A stretch of DNA of 64,000 nucleotides from Candidatus Paracaedibacteraceae bacterium (GCA_019459505.1 JAIBEV010000141.1:54003-118002); one strand, 5' to 3'; counted from the stretch's first letter, positions 34,853-44,266 are shown. The notes: generated by a model from the sequence alone, not told the origin. Made by a program: numbers and translations.

Positions 34853-35977
34853 TTACTCCTGTGGTGTTTCATTAAGTTTAGTTATATCAACAATTTTAAT
34901 AGCATCAAAATTAATGACATCGCCTCCCACACGCTTTGTGGCATAGAATTCCACATAAGGCTTAGCTGAAAACGGATCCCGCAAGACATTCATATTTGTC
35001 CGATCAACAATTTGGTAAGCCTTGGCCAGATTAGCAAAGATGATTTTTTCTTTGCTTGGCTCAATATCATCACATAAATAAACCGGATACCCCATCAACA
35101 AATTAGGCTGATCAGCGGCCAACGAGGCTTGCCATACGTACATATCATTGCCATCCTTAATCTTACGCACGAGAGCGGCAGCGCGGCGGGACATGATCCA
35201 GCATGCTCCCTCTAAATACTCTGATTTCATTGCATAAAATGCATCGATGAGATCCTCGGCTGTTATATCCTTATCGGCAGCAATGGCAAGGGTTTCAACT
35301 TTACCCCACTCCCCTTTTCCAATTTCAGCCGTCGGATAGCTAAGAATACCTTTTGGTTTTGCTGTCCCATCACCATAGAGGAATGCATGGTTTTCTGTCT
35401 TTGCTATTTTATCCGCGATTCGTTCCGCTAACCAAGATTCAACGTTAATCGCTGCATCATCCAACATCCGTTGGCTAACTTTGGGTTTTGCGTAAACTTC
35501 ATGAACCGGGATAGAAACTTTAACCAGTTCTGGCGTGGAGGTTTCATCGCGCGCAGCAGTTTCAGCAACCCAACCCACATCGGGTTCTGTTTTTTCAATC
35601 AGCATATCCATCGCATCATTCGTAATAGTCGTCACTGAGGCCAATCGACGAATGGTTGATCGAGATTGTAAATGCTGATTAATTAATTGGACAGCCGATG
35701 AAGGAATAAGGTATCCGCCACTACTATCAGTCGAACTTATCATGGCTTTTGCTGAAATATCGTCAATTCCTTTACGAACGAACTGACCAAACCCGTCAAA
35801 AGATTCAGACTTTGTCATGACCATTTGCGGACGCTTTAGAGCAACTTCTACTTGGTTTAGCCTTTCAGCTGTTTTACATAAGGTATCTTCAACTTGGGCA
35901 ATTTTATTTTGCTGTTCTGTTGTAAAATCCTTAACAGATGCATTCAGTTCCGCCAACGTGGTTGTGATTTCTGTCAT
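34853..35977 (-). CDS. HK97-fold phage major capsid protein
   Basis: 374-aa capsid protein. Residues 1-50 are a coiled-coil scaffold (ELNASVKDFTTEQQNKIAQVEDTL...) that the prohead protease would remove, likely around residues 50-60. The HK97 core shows SSTDSSGGYLIPSSAVQLI, GWVAETAARDETSTPEL, AKPKVSQRMLDDA, FLYGDGTAKPKGIL and a C-terminal YATKRVGGDVINFDAIKI. It resembles capsids of gene transfer agents and siphophages. It follows the protease gene by three bases. All structural landmarks appear intact, so the protein could still assemble. Confidence 0.93.
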   Translation of the reverse strand: MTEITTTLAELNASVKDFTTEQQNKIAQVEDTLCKTAERLNQVEVALKRPQMVMTKSESFDGFGQFVRKGIDDISAKAMISSTDSSGGYLIPSSAVQLINQHLQSRSTIRRLASVTTITNDAMDMLIEKTEPDVGWVAETAARDETSTPELVKVSIPVHEVYAKPKVSQRMLDDAAINVESWLAERIADKIAKTENHAFLYGDGTAKPKGILSYPTAEIGKGEWGKVETLAIAADKDITAEDLIDAFYAMKSEYLEGACWIMSRRAAALVRKIKDGNDMYVWQASLAADQPNLLMGYPVYLCDDIEPSKEKIIFANLAKAYQIVDRTNMNVLRDPFSAKPYVEFYATKRVGGDVINFDAIKIVDITKLNETPQE

Positions 35978-35980
35978 GAG

Positions 35981-36532
35981 TTACTTCCTTTCTTGAGTTA
36001 AACGTCGAGACTTCAGCATCTCGCTGAGCTCCTTAATTTGCCGAACGATATCATCGCTCACGGCAAATTCCTTGACCGCTGTAATTTTTGCATCTGGATT
36101 GGCTGCAAACGTCACAAGCGAAATTTCCAGTAAATCAACTTCTTCTAAAATGCGAGCATTTTTCTTTGGGTCCTTTAGAGCTCTCAACGAGCGAAAACCG
36201 ATAGAAAGGCTGTCAATAACGCCAGCTTTCATCAAGGCATAAGCTTCACGGCCGGCCTCTAAATCCAACAGCAATCGTCCCTTAACGAACAAGCCATGCG
36301 CGTCTTCATAAATCTCATCCCAAACACCGATCGGTTTACGCTGATCATGCTGCCATAACATTTTTGGTAAGCGCCCTTTGGCCCGCCATTTATAGAGAGA
36401 TTGCTGAAAAGCTTGAGGCGCCACGATTTCTTGATGATGATCCGTCACATCAAAAACACTGGCATAGCCACAAAAAAAGCCATCATCTTGATGGCTTTTA
36501 AGGGAAAACGGAATACTTAATTGTTGGGTCAT
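35981..36532 (-). CDS. Phage prohead protease
   Basis: 183-aa U35-family prohead maturation protease. The opening FCGYASVFDVTDHHQEIVAPQAF, catalytic His in MLWQHD and catalytic Ser in SLSIGF are visible, followed by LLEISLVTFAANPDAKI, which is the family's ending. It cleaves the capsid scaffold. It overlaps the portal gene by 4 bases (ATGA), so it is translationally coupled. Confidence 0.92.
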   Translation of the reverse strand: MTQQLSIPFSLKSHQDDGFFCGYASVFDVTDHHQEIVAPQAFQQSLYKWRAKGRLPKMLWQHDQRKPIGVWDEIYEDAHGLFVKGRLLLDLEAGREAYALMKAGVIDSLSIGFRSLRALKDPKKNARILEEVDLLEISLVTFAANPDAKITAVKEFAVSDDIVRQIKELSEMLKSRRLTQERK

Positions 36533-37734
36533 GGGGTCTCCTTATTTGGGTTAACAGTCAAGGTATCGCCATTGGGCAAGGGTCCATATCCTACCGCTTG
36601 GCGCTTTTCATTAAGGGTGAGAAAATCCGCGGATTGAATTTTATTCCATAGGGATTCACGCCGTTGAGCTAAAGCCGGAATGGCATCCACATCATAAGAC
36701 AGGCGATATCCCTCACCAAAATAAGGACAAAGCCATAGGTTTAATTCGGCAATCAAGAATTCCATTAAGGGTAAGATTGTATCTTCCCACAAATGGTAAC
36801 GGGCTTCCTTATAATTGGCGAACGTAGCATCACCCGCAATTCCCACCAACATCGGTGGCACGCCAAAGGCTTGGGCAATTTCTCGAGCTGACATTTTCTT
36901 ACCCTCAATAAAATCAAGGTCTTTGGGACTAAGTCCCATTTCTTTCCAATCAAAATCCCCCTCTAAGACCATGATGCGGCCCGCATTCGCATTACCTTCA
37001 TAAATCCGACGGATATCCTCCCGCAAGGAATCTCTTTGCTTTTCCGAAAGAGGTTGCGAATTTCCCGGCTTGAACATCAACGCACCACTCGGCCGACCAC
37101 CATTTTGCAACAAAGATAAATTATGTTCCGCCACCACATTATGCTGATCAATTGATCGAGCAGCTGCTTCAATGGGGCTCATGCCATACCAATCATTTAA
37201 AGGATGAAAATTCTTGAGATGGAGCACAGAAGAATGTCCTGTAATCGGATCACACTCTAAGCGTCGCTTATATCCATCAATTTCGTATTCAAATCCTGTC
37301 GGCATACCCGAGATACCGGGAATAACTTTCATCCGATCCGGTCGCAGGGCATAGAGTTCGCGGGCTTGATTTCGTTGATCAAAGACGGCTTCAATATAAG
37401 CATTGCCCGACAACAGCAAATGCCCCACCACGGCTTCCATAAAAGAAGAGCCCGCTTGACGGGGGCTTGGGCAGTTGAGCAATTCTAAAATGGGATGTCG
37501 ATCAACTTCATGGTCCTTATGATAGAGCAACCAAGGCACACTGCCGACACCGCGCGCAATTAAGGTAACACAGCGATAAACGATAACATTTTTTTGATAT
37601 CCTTCATCGGCTAATAAGGCATAGTTCCGCGGGGTCCAAACAGGCTTCCCTAGGGTATTATAAGCAATATAAGAAGCCACACTGCTGGACTTTTGCTTAG
37701 TCCGCTGGGGCCACCAGCTTTTAAGAATATTCAT
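36529..37734 (-). CDS. Phage portal protein (HK97 gp3-like)
   Basis: 401-aa dodecameric portal through which DNA is packaged and released. Family marks are VYRCVTLIARGVGSVPWLLY, GNAYIEAVFDQRNQARELYALRPDRMKV, HLKNFHPLNDWYGMSPIEAAARSID, and AREIAQAFGVPPMLVGI followed by ATFANYKEARYHLWEDTILP. It is the promoter-proximal gene of the block; upstream come only repeats and a divergent LysR gene, with no terminase. Confidence 0.93.
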   Translation of the reverse strand: MNILKSWWPQRTKQKSSSVASYIAYNTLGKPVWTPRNYALLADEGYQKNVIVYRCVTLIARGVGSVPWLLYHKDHEVDRHPILELLNCPSPRQAGSSFMEAVVGHLLLSGNAYIEAVFDQRNQARELYALRPDRMKVIPGISGMPTGFEYEIDGYKRRLECDPITGHSSVLHLKNFHPLNDWYGMSPIEAAARSIDQHNVVAEHNLSLLQNGGRPSGALMFKPGNSQPLSEKQRDSLREDIRRIYEGNANAGRIMVLEGDFDWKEMGLSPKDLDFIEGKKMSAREIAQAFGVPPMLVGIAGDATFANYKEARYHLWEDTILPLMEFLIAELNLWLCPYFGEGYRLSYDVDAIPALAQRRESLWNKIQSADFLTLNEKRQAVGYGPLPNGDTLTVNPNKETP

Positions 37735-37869
37735 CGAACTTCCTTTTAACGACAGACGATTCCAACTTACAAAAATTGTTATATATCAAATAAATAATAT
37801 TAGGCAATAGATGGTACACACCATAAATTGCCCATGAAGATTTTTTTTATATTACAATAAAAAAGACCT

Positions 37870-38276
37870 TTCCCCGGACTGGCTCCGGGGTCTCAATATT
37901 ACAAGAGTAATTGCCTGCCAGCTCGAGATCCCCGCTCGCAGGCGGGGAATAAGAGAGATTTTGAATGAATAAAAAATTTGTAGAACGCCCCTCTTTCCGG
38001 GCAAGCGAAGTGCGATCCGGAATCTCGATATTATAGGCGCAACAATAAATGTATTCTATCCCCGGGCCTCACCCGGGGTCTCGACATCACAAGAGCAATT
38101 TCGCCTGGCAGCTCGAGATCCCCGCTCGCAGGCGGGGAATAAGAGAGATTTTGAATGAATAAAAAATTTGTAGAACGCCCCTCTTTCCGGGCAAGCGGAA
38201 GCGCAACCCGGAATCTCGATATTACAAGAGCAATCGCCTGCCAGCTCGAGATCCCCGCTCGCAGGCGGGGAAAGGA
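37870..38276. repeat. Cluster of composite palindromic repeats
   Basis: Two full copies and a flanking partial copy of the same composite element. Modules are a CCCCGG..CCGGGG hairpin, TCTCGATATTACAAGAG, CAGCTCGAGATCCCCGCTCG with AGGCGGGG, and TCTTTCCGGGCAAGCG with CCCGGAA. It is the densest site of this family in the window. Confidence 0.8.
37919..38197. repeat. Direct repeat, 89 bases identical, 190 bases apart
   Basis: Positions 37919-38007 and 38109-38197 are identical over 89 bases, with further similarity on both sides. This looks like recent tandem duplication of one composite repeat unit. Confidence 0.9.
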
Positions 38277-38378
38277 GAAAATAAAAAAGAGCTTTCATAA
38301 AATTAACCTTTCCTTTAAAAACTTATTTTATTATAGAATTAATACTATTGATTAAATAAAAGTAGTGGACCTTGACTC

Positions 38379-39302
38379 ATGAGACCTATTGATCTGTCTA
38401 AATTAAGACCATTTTATATGGTCGCGCGTGAGGGTAGCATGAATAAGGCCGCCGCAAAACTCAATGTGAGTCAGCCTTCTCTCAGTATTTTAATTGGTGA
38501 TTTAGAATACAATCTTAAAACTCAGTTATTTGAACGTCTCCCAACAGGCGTACGCCTGACCGCCCAAGGAGAAAGGTTATATGCTTTTGCTGAAAAAATG
38601 CTTCAGCAAGCAGAGAGCTTCGAAAGAGTATTTTACGAAAAGGAAGACCAAGCGACTGGAGAAATAAAAATTATTACCACTCCTTTTGTGGGATCAGAAT
38701 GGCTCGTTCCCAGTTTAGATGAGTTTCTAAATAAGTACCCTGATATAAGAATAAAGATAATGCTAAGTAGTGAGAATATTAATCTTACAGAAGCAGATAT
38801 AGCCATATGCACTTTCATACCTCAGCATCTCCTTTCTGTTTCTAAGAGTCAGCATTTAATCCAGAAACGACTTTTTGATGCTAGGATAAGATTATTTGCT
38901 AGTCCTTCTTATTTAGAAAAATATGGTACTCCTTATATCCCAGAAGACTTAGATAATCATTATCTAATTGCTTATAAAGATAATTATTATACTTCCTTAG
39001 GAAGTACAAATTGGGTCCTTAACTTAGGTGCTGGAGACGGAAATAATTCCCGCCAACCTTATTTTGAAATAAATTCTCTCCACGGGATGTTTAATGCAGC
39101 CTTAAAAGGATATGGAATTGTCGAACTTCCCGATTATCCTATCATCACAGAGTCTAAATTAGTAGAAGTTCTGCCTAACATACAAGGAGAAGTCATTCCT
39201 TTATATTTTTCCTTCCTCGAAAATAGAAGAAACTCTAAAAAACTCATGTTATTATTCAACTATCTTCAAGGAAAAACTAAATCAGTAAATATAGAAAAAT
39301 AA
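38379..39302 (+). CDS. LysR-family transcriptional regulator
   Basis: 307-aa regulator. The N-terminal winged helix-turn-helix is clear (FYMVAREGSMNKAAAKLNVSQPSLSILIGDLE, residues 11-42; then LFERLPTGVRLTAQG). The rest is a periplasmic-binding-protein-like effector domain (ITTPFVGSEWLVPSL, IRLFASPSYLEKYG). It is divergent from the phage portal gene across the repeat cluster. LysR proteins often control the divergent neighbour, but with 640 bases and repeats in between no target can be claimed. The 3' part is AT-rich compared with the sdh genes. Confidence 0.88.
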   Translation: MRPIDLSKLRPFYMVAREGSMNKAAAKLNVSQPSLSILIGDLEYNLKTQLFERLPTGVRLTAQGERLYAFAEKMLQQAESFERVFYEKEDQATGEIKIITTPFVGSEWLVPSLDEFLNKYPDIRIKIMLSSENINLTEADIAICTFIPQHLLSVSKSQHLIQKRLFDARIRLFASPSYLEKYGTPYIPEDLDNHYLIAYKDNYYTSLGSTNWVLNLGAGDGNNSRQPYFEINSLHGMFNAALKGYGIVELPDYPIITESKLVEVLPNIQGEVIPLYFSFLENRRNSKKLMLLFNYLQGKTKSVNIEK

Positions 39303-39585
39303 ATATTAATTATATTTTTGAATATTAAAATCCAATATTTTAACCTTAGCGTGCAAAGAACCTTAATTCAATAAACTATCAGGTTATTTTTTCTATACTT
39401 TTATCGCTAAAATTTGAGAACGCATAATTTTTTGACTGAAAAGCTAGCTTGGGGATTTCCTTATAAAAAAATTCTATACCCTAGATTATACCTTAATATT
39501 AGCGCTTTTATAAAAGATTCCTTAATTACAGCAAGACACTAACGCTTTTTAAAGAAATATTAGGCACCGCTTAATGAGGATAAAT

Positions 39586-40247
39586 ATGTTTAGCATCTTG
39601 AAAAATTATGTCGCCTCTTGGCAGCAACAAAAATTGGCTTTCGGTTATAACCTTGCCTGTTCCGTCGAACCCGCGGGATTGGTATTAACCCTACACCTAC
39701 AGCAACAGCAGACTGAATTTTCCTTATCCATAACCCTGCACCGTCACCGGACGCTTTGCGCCTCACCATCTTTTCTCTCACAGAAGAATCCAACCTCGGT
39801 GATCTCTGCCAACCGCTTTATGATGCTGCCCTGATTGAAATCGTCCTGCAAGGGTTAGATCTTATTGCTTTCTGTGCCCAGCGGTTCCATAAGGATGAGG
39901 TTAATTTCATGCTTTGCCCTTATGAAGCAGAGCACCTGACCTCTTTGGAAGGATTGTTCCAATCCATTTCCGCCCATACAACCCCGCAGGGAAAACGGCA
40001 ACTCTTAACATTGCTTATCACGCCTGAATTCTTCGCCATACTGGTTGATCTTAAAATACAATTGCACCAGAAATTATGGGCCCAGCAAAAGACTGACTTA
40101 TTTGTCAGACGCTACTGCCAGAGTGCCGATCGGATGAACGCACCGGTTTTAAGTTTTCGTTCCCTTCAGAAAAAACAAGCGCAACAAAATGAGAAGGGAA
40201 ATGTTATCGCTTTTCCAAACGCTTCTCAGCGCCAAACTGCCATCTAA
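39586..40247 (+). pseudogene. Frameshifted hypothetical protein ahead of XRE regulator
   Basis: The first part, from ATG 39586 (MFSILKNYVASWQQQ; GAGG six bases upstream), reads sensibly to about 39740 and then turns into low-quality sequence ending at 39834. The second frame is open from about 39717 and carries coherent protein (DALRLTIFSLTEESNLGD ... VLSFRSLQKKQAQ) to the stop at 40245-40247. One base lost or gained near 39720-39760 explains this. The joined product of about 220 aa has no recognised family, no signal peptide and no membrane helix. It heads a run of three genes with the XRE and receiver-like genes. Confidence 0.55.
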
Positions 40248-40328
40248 GATTAACTTCTCACGAAGAATAAGCATTCTTGGTTGGTAAAGCCAAGTGTATT
40301 CAGAAATTTTAAAAGTAGTCTTTATAAC

Positions 40329-40685
40329 ATGAACTCGAAACTATCCTCCATAGAAGCCCATATTGGTCAGCAATTGAAAAAACGCCGAGAAGAGTTAAAC
40401 CTTACACAGCATGATTTAGCTTCTTCTCTTAAGATTACCCCGCAACAACTTTCTAAATACGAAATAGGGACCAATCAGATTACGGCAAAGCGCTTTTACC
40501 ACCTTTGCAAGGTTTTAAATGTTTCTCCAAATTTCTTTTTTGAAGGATTAGAAGAAATGGCGATCTCCTTTCCGGATCAAAGCATTTGGCTGTCTTGCCA
40601 TACCTTACAAGGTCAAAAGATTCAGATTGAGCTCTCTGATGTGCAGGCAACTGTTTCAGATATTAAAATTCTTTCAGAACACTAA
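40329..40685 (+). CDS. XRE-family helix-turn-helix regulator
   Basis: 118-aa DNA-binding protein. The start at 40329 (MNSKLSSIEAHIGQQLKK) is preferred over a TTG at 40281; neither has a good ribosome binding site. Residues 10-65 are the Cro/C1-type domain (LKKRREELNLTQHDLASSLKITPQQLSKYEIGTNQI is the helix-turn-helix core). A C-terminal part of about 45 residues could be a dimerisation or ligand-sensing segment. It precedes the receiver-like gene by 12 bases, so the two are likely co-transcribed. Confidence 0.88.
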   Translation: MNSKLSSIEAHIGQQLKKRREELNLTQHDLASSLKITPQQLSKYEIGTNQITAKRFYHLCKVLNVSPNFFFEGLEEMAISFPDQSIWLSCHTLQGQKIQIELSDVQATVSDIKILSEH

Positions 40686-40697
40686 GAGAGATGGAAG

Positions 40698-41603
40698 ATG
40701 AACACTTTACCTTATTGCTTCTTTCCGACAAAAGTTATGGGTATAGGAAATATCGATAATAGATACCTATCCCCTTACCAGGCGTTGGATAACTTAACCA
40801 AAACCGTTACCTCGCCTATTTTCTTTGATCGTCTGACTACCGAAGGTCATGATTTGTTTGATCTCAGTAGCCTGAATTATCTTTATGAAGAGATTTATAA
40901 CCTTCGGCGCTATGAAACGGTTTCTTGTCTGGTTTATCATGAGAAAAACCTAAGTCAGAAAAGTCTATCTTTTCTTGAAGAATTTGACGCCATCCAAGCT
41001 CAAAAGATATTGGTAACCCAAAATAAAGATGAAAAGGCTGTTATTACGGCTTTTAATGAAGGCCTCATCAACTTTTATGTCTGGGCTCAGGATCCTCAGG
41101 CTCCTTTTCTTCTTAACGAATTTATCCAGCAAAGTCAGCATCATTATTTTCGTAACTTTGTCAACGCCCTAATTGACCCACTTTTAGAAAAGTGGCAACA
41201 AGACCATAATACCCTTTCCCCCTTATTAGACCCGGTGTTTATTGAGTTCTTCCAAGCTTTTATAAAAACTCACCATATTACAGAGTATTATCTATTGGAT
41301 ATTACGGGCAGCTTCCTGTTATTGGATTACGAAAAACAAGCCAGTGTTTTCTTCGTGTTTAATGAGCAAAGCTTTAGAGAACATGGGCAAGCGGTCGATC
41401 GCTTCCTACACTCCAATCACTGTTTACCAGCAGAAATTGTCGAGGATTTAAAAAGCCGCCGTCAAACCATTTGCTTTCCTTTTATCTATCCTTCCGGGCC
41501 AGTTCACGTGGAGCGCTATATTGAGCCAGTTCAGGCTCTACAAGGTCAGCACAATTATTATATTGCCCATAGTAAAGGAATCGATTATCTGAAAGAGTTT
41601 TAA
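40698..41603 (+). CDS. Response-regulator-like protein with degenerate receiver
   Basis: 301-aa protein with AGAGATGG upstream of the ATG. Residues about 55-150 match the shape of a receiver-type domain (TVSCLVYHEKNLSQKSLSFLEEF, AQKILVTQNKDEKAVITAFNEGLINFYVW). The usual phosphoacceptor region reads YHEKNLS, without the canonical Asp. The C-terminal half (DPVFIEFFQAFIKTHHITEYYLLDITGSFLLLDYEKQASVFFVF) resembles output segments of response regulators that I remember from Legionella-like bacteria. No enzymatic or DNA-binding domain is visible. Likely phosphorylation-independent signalling with the XRE protein; this is inference. Confidence 0.5.
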   Translation: MNTLPYCFFPTKVMGIGNIDNRYLSPYQALDNLTKTVTSPIFFDRLTTEGHDLFDLSSLNYLYEEIYNLRRYETVSCLVYHEKNLSQKSLSFLEEFDAIQAQKILVTQNKDEKAVITAFNEGLINFYVWAQDPQAPFLLNEFIQQSQHHYFRNFVNALIDPLLEKWQQDHNTLSPLLDPVFIEFFQAFIKTHHITEYYLLDITGSFLLLDYEKQASVFFVFNEQSFREHGQAVDRFLHSNHCLPAEIVEDLKSRRQTICFPFIYPSGPVHVERYIEPVQALQGQHNYYIAHSKGIDYLKEF

Positions 41604-41708
41604 TCTTCCAAAGTTTACCTTTCTTTAAACTTGGAATTAGGCTTGCGCCCTTTTTGTCAACTGGGCTATTGTATTTACATAAATTTTATTCAAATGCGTG
41701 ATTATTGA

Positions 41709-42077
41709 ATGAAGCCACGTCCCCTCTCACCGCATCTCCAGATCTACCGACTCCCTCTTGCCGCTATTTTATCCATTTTGCATCGGATTACCGGTGGTGG
41801 TCTCGTGATATCGCTGTTATTTTTTATTGCCTGGTTAGCAAGCCTTTCGCTGGGTGAAGCTGCCTATACTAGCTTTAAAGAGTTTATGGGCTCCTGCTTC
41901 GGGCAAATCGTCATTTTCTTTAGTCTATTTGGATTTTATTATCACTTAGCCAATGGAATCCGCCACCTTATTTGGGATTATGGCCATGGCTATGAGCTTT
42001 CAACAGTTCGCTTGAGCAGCTGGTTGGTAATCATTTTCTCCTTGGGCGCGACAGTTTTGACATGGAGTTTGGCATGA
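41709..42077 (+). CDS. sdhC: Succinate dehydrogenase cytochrome b556 subunit
   Basis: 122-aa membrane anchor of complex II, with three helices. The heme-ligating and quinone-site region is [19 protein letters not shown] at the start and [19 protein letters not shown] near residue 85, with the conserved His. It begins [26 protein letters not shown], the SdhC signature. The operon sdhCDAB follows with overlapping or tightly spaced genes. Confidence 0.94.
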   Translation: MKPRPLSPHLQIYRLPLAAILSILHRITGGGLVISLLFFIAWLASLSLGEAAYTSFKEFMGSCFGQIVIFFSLFGFYYHLANGIRHLIWDYGHGYELSTVRLSSWLVIIFSLGATVLTWSLA

Positions 42078-42472
42078 CATCCTTAAAAAATTTTCATACC
42101 CCTATAAAACGCGCTAAAGGCTTAGGTTCGGCGAAGGATGGTACAGGTCATTGGATCGCCCAGCGTGTCAGCAGCATTTTAATTGCTCCTTTAGGAATCA
42201 TAATTATCGCTTTGCTGTCCCAAAACCATCAACTACCTTATACCGAAATGATGCATACGCTTGCGAATCCATGGGTAGCAAGTCTTCTCTTCTTATTCGT
42301 GGCCAGTGCGGGCTATCACGCGGCATTAGGTCTCCAAGTCATTATTGAAGATTATGTGCATAGCCATTTTTGGCGTTACTGGCTGCTGATAATAGTCCGC
42401 CTTATTGGATATATTTTGCCAGCTATAACTCTATTTTTAATGATAAAAATTATGATCGTAGGAATGAATTAG
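42074..42472 (+). CDS. sdhD: Succinate dehydrogenase membrane anchor subunit
   Basis: 132-aa second membrane anchor of complex II. The start at 42074 overlaps the sdhC stop (ATGA) and has GGAG six bases upstream; an ATG four codons earlier lies too close to it. Three helices are evident ([51 protein letters not shown]). [17 protein letters not shown] contains the conserved His and Asp-Tyr of the SdhD family. It is followed by sdhA one base after its stop. Confidence 0.93.
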   Translation: MTSLKNFHTPIKRAKGLGSAKDGTGHWIAQRVSSILIAPLGIIIIALLSQNHQLPYTEMMHTLANPWVASLLFLFVASAGYHAALGLQVIIEDYVHSHFWRYWLLIIVRLIGYILPAITLFLMIKIMIVGMN

Positions 42473-42473
42473 G

Positions 42474-44255
42474 ATGGCAGAAAGCTATAAAATTATAGAT
42501 CACCGTTTTGATGTTGTGGTAGTTGGCGCGGGCGGTGCGGGTTTACGAGCCACCCTAGGCATGTGTGCCTCTGGCTTAAAAACAGCCTGTGTCACCAAAG
42601 TTTTCCCTACCCGTAGCCATACGGTAGCCGCCCAAGGGGGGATCGGGGCCGCTTTAGGAAATATGGGGGATGGCGACAATTGGAAGAACCATTTTTACGA
42701 TACTATCAAGGGCTCCGACTGGTTGGGTGACCAAGACGCCATTGAATATATGTGCCGTAATGCGATTCCATCCGTTATTGAACTTGAACATTTTGGAGTT
42801 CCCTTCTCGCGGACCCCAGAAGGCAAGATTTATCAACGTCCCTTTGGCGGACATACGATCAATCAAGGAGAGTCCATGGCAAAACGGGCCTGTGCGGCCG
42901 CTGACAGAACTGGCCATGCGATTCTTCATACCCTTTACCAGCAATGCCTTAAGCATCAAGCTGAATTCTTTGTCGAGTATTTTGCTCTGGATTTGATTAT
43001 GGATGAAAAGGGTCACTGTCGAGGGATTATGGCCTTGTGTCTTGAGGATGGCATCCTTCATCGGTTCCAAGCACATACAGTTGTTCTAGCCACTGGTGGT
43101 TATGGACGTGCCTTCTTTTCTTGCACCTCAGCTCATACCTGCACTGGGGACGGCAATGCCATGGTCTTACGCGCGGGACTGCCTTTACAAGATATGGAGT
43201 TTATTCAATTCCATCCTACCGGAATTTATGGTTCGGGTTGTCTAATTACAGAAGGCGCCCGCGGTGAAGGCGGTTACCTAACAAACAGCGCCGGCGAGCG
43301 TTTCATGGAACGCTATGCTCCGAATGCGAAAGACTTAGCCTCGCGCGATGTCGTCAGCCGCGCCATGACCATTGAAATTCATGAAGGACGCGGCGTTGGC
43401 CCGCATAAGGATCATATCTTTTTGCATTTAGAGCATTTAGATCCTAAAGTTCTCCATGAACGCTTGCCCGGGATTTCTGAGACAGCCAAGATTTTTGCTG
43501 GTGTTGATGTCACCAAAGAACCCATTCCAGTTCTTCCGACCGTTCATTATAATATGGGGGGGATTCCAACCAATTATATGGCTGAAGTGATTAAGGATAG
43601 TCAAGGTACCGTTGTGCCGGGCTTAATGGCGATTGGAGAGGCTGCCTGTGTTTCAGTGCATGGGGCTAACCGCCTTGGTACAAACTCTTTACTCGATCTG
43701 GTGGTTTTCGGCCGTGCAGCGGCGCAGCGAGCCAGCGAGCTTATTACACCGAACATGCCCCATGAAACTTTACCAGAGTCCGCTGGGCAGCCAGCGATCG
43801 AACGGATGGATAAAATCCGCAATAATAATGGCCAAATCAAGAGTGGTGATATCCGTCTTAATATGCAACGAACCATGCAGAAATATTGTGCCGTTTTCCG
43901 CGACGAAAACCATATGCAAGAAGGTTGGGAGAAAATTAAGGAAGTGCATGATAGCCTAAAAGATATACAAATTAATGACAAAAGTTTGATTTGGAATAGT
44001 GATTTGGTTGAATCTTTAGAATTGCATAACTTACTGGAACAAAGTTTGGTAACCCTGGCCTCTGCCGTAAACCGCAAGGAAAGTCGCGGTGCCCATGCCC
44101 GCGAAGATTACCCCGATCGAGCTGATACAACCTGGATGAAACATACGTTATGTACATTAAGGGGAACGACCACCAGCATTGATTATCGCTCCGTCCAAAT
44201 GAAAACTTTGACAAATGAAATTGATGTTATTCCACCGAAAAAACGGGTTTATTAA
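42474..44255 (+). CDS. sdhA: Succinate dehydrogenase flavoprotein subunit
   Basis: 593-aa FAD subunit that oxidises succinate to fumarate. The Rossmann motif is [12 protein letters not shown] at residues 15-26, the covalent-FAD His is in [14 protein letters not shown], and substrate and acid-base residues occur in HPTGIYGSG and [29 protein letters not shown] is conserved. The C-terminal [23 protein letters not shown] is the usual end of the helical domain. Full length and intact. Confidence 0.97.
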   Translation: MAESYKIIDHRFDVVVVGAGGAGLRATLGMCASGLKTACVTKVFPTRSHTVAAQGGIGAALGNMGDGDNWKNHFYDTIKGSDWLGDQDAIEYMCRNAIPSVIELEHFGVPFSRTPEGKIYQRPFGGHTINQGESMAKRACAAADRTGHAILHTLYQQCLKHQAEFFVEYFALDLIMDEKGHCRGIMALCLEDGILHRFQAHTVVLATGGYGRAFFSCTSAHTCTGDGNAMVLRAGLPLQDMEFIQFHPTGIYGSGCLITEGARGEGGYLTNSAGERFMERYAPNAKDLASRDVVSRAMTIEIHEGRGVGPHKDHIFLHLEHLDPKVLHERLPGISETAKIFAGVDVTKEPIPVLPTVHYNMGGIPTNYMAEVIKDSQGTVVPGLMAIGEAACVSVHGANRLGTNSLLDLVVFGRAAAQRASELITPNMPHETLPESAGQPAIERMDKIRNNNGQIKSGDIRLNMQRTMQKYCAVFRDENHMQEGWEKIKEVHDSLKDIQINDKSLIWNSDLVESLELHNLLEQSLVTLASAVNRKESRGAHAREDYPDRADTTWMKHTLCTLRGTTTSIDYRSVQMKTLTNEIDVIPPKKRVY

Positions 44256-44266
44256 AGGACAGAACC

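Larger units (their letters stand above)
28654..37734 (-). mobile_element. Phage/GTA-like structural gene block (no terminase)
   Basis: Minus-strand cluster in the order portal, prohead protease, HK97 capsid, head-tail connector, head closure, tail-terminator-like protein, a 30-aa peptide, a tail-type protein, [plus-strand transporter], a large tail-type protein, an orphan, a cell-wall hydrolase and a holin. Many neighbours overlap by one to four bases or lie within 13. The head order matches gene transfer agents and HK97-like phages. Terminase, tape measure, major tail tube, integrase, repressor and attachment sites were not seen within the window. A domesticated or decayed prophage is the simplest reading. 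Confidence 0.8.
37735..38378. other. Long intergenic region, palindromic-repeat cluster
   Basis: About 640 bases between the portal gene and the divergent LysR gene. Roughly 37866-38276 is repeats (separate entries); the flanks are AT-rich. Open frames inside (38056-38298, 38155-38355) are made of repeat sequence and are not credible genes. Promoters for both sides presumably lie in the flanks. Confidence 0.6.

Noticed and set aside
37870..38276. CRISPR array
   Set aside because: Repeats are palindromic composites with irregular spacing and no uniform unique spacers; no cas genes nearby.
38056..38355. Frames of 66-80 codons in the repeat cluster
   Set aside because: Encoded by repeat modules present elsewhere in non-coding spacers; not genes.
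42062..42073. Earlier ATG for sdhD
   Set aside because: It lies inside the ribosome binding site region; the ATG at 42074 overlaps the sdhC stop and has correct spacing.
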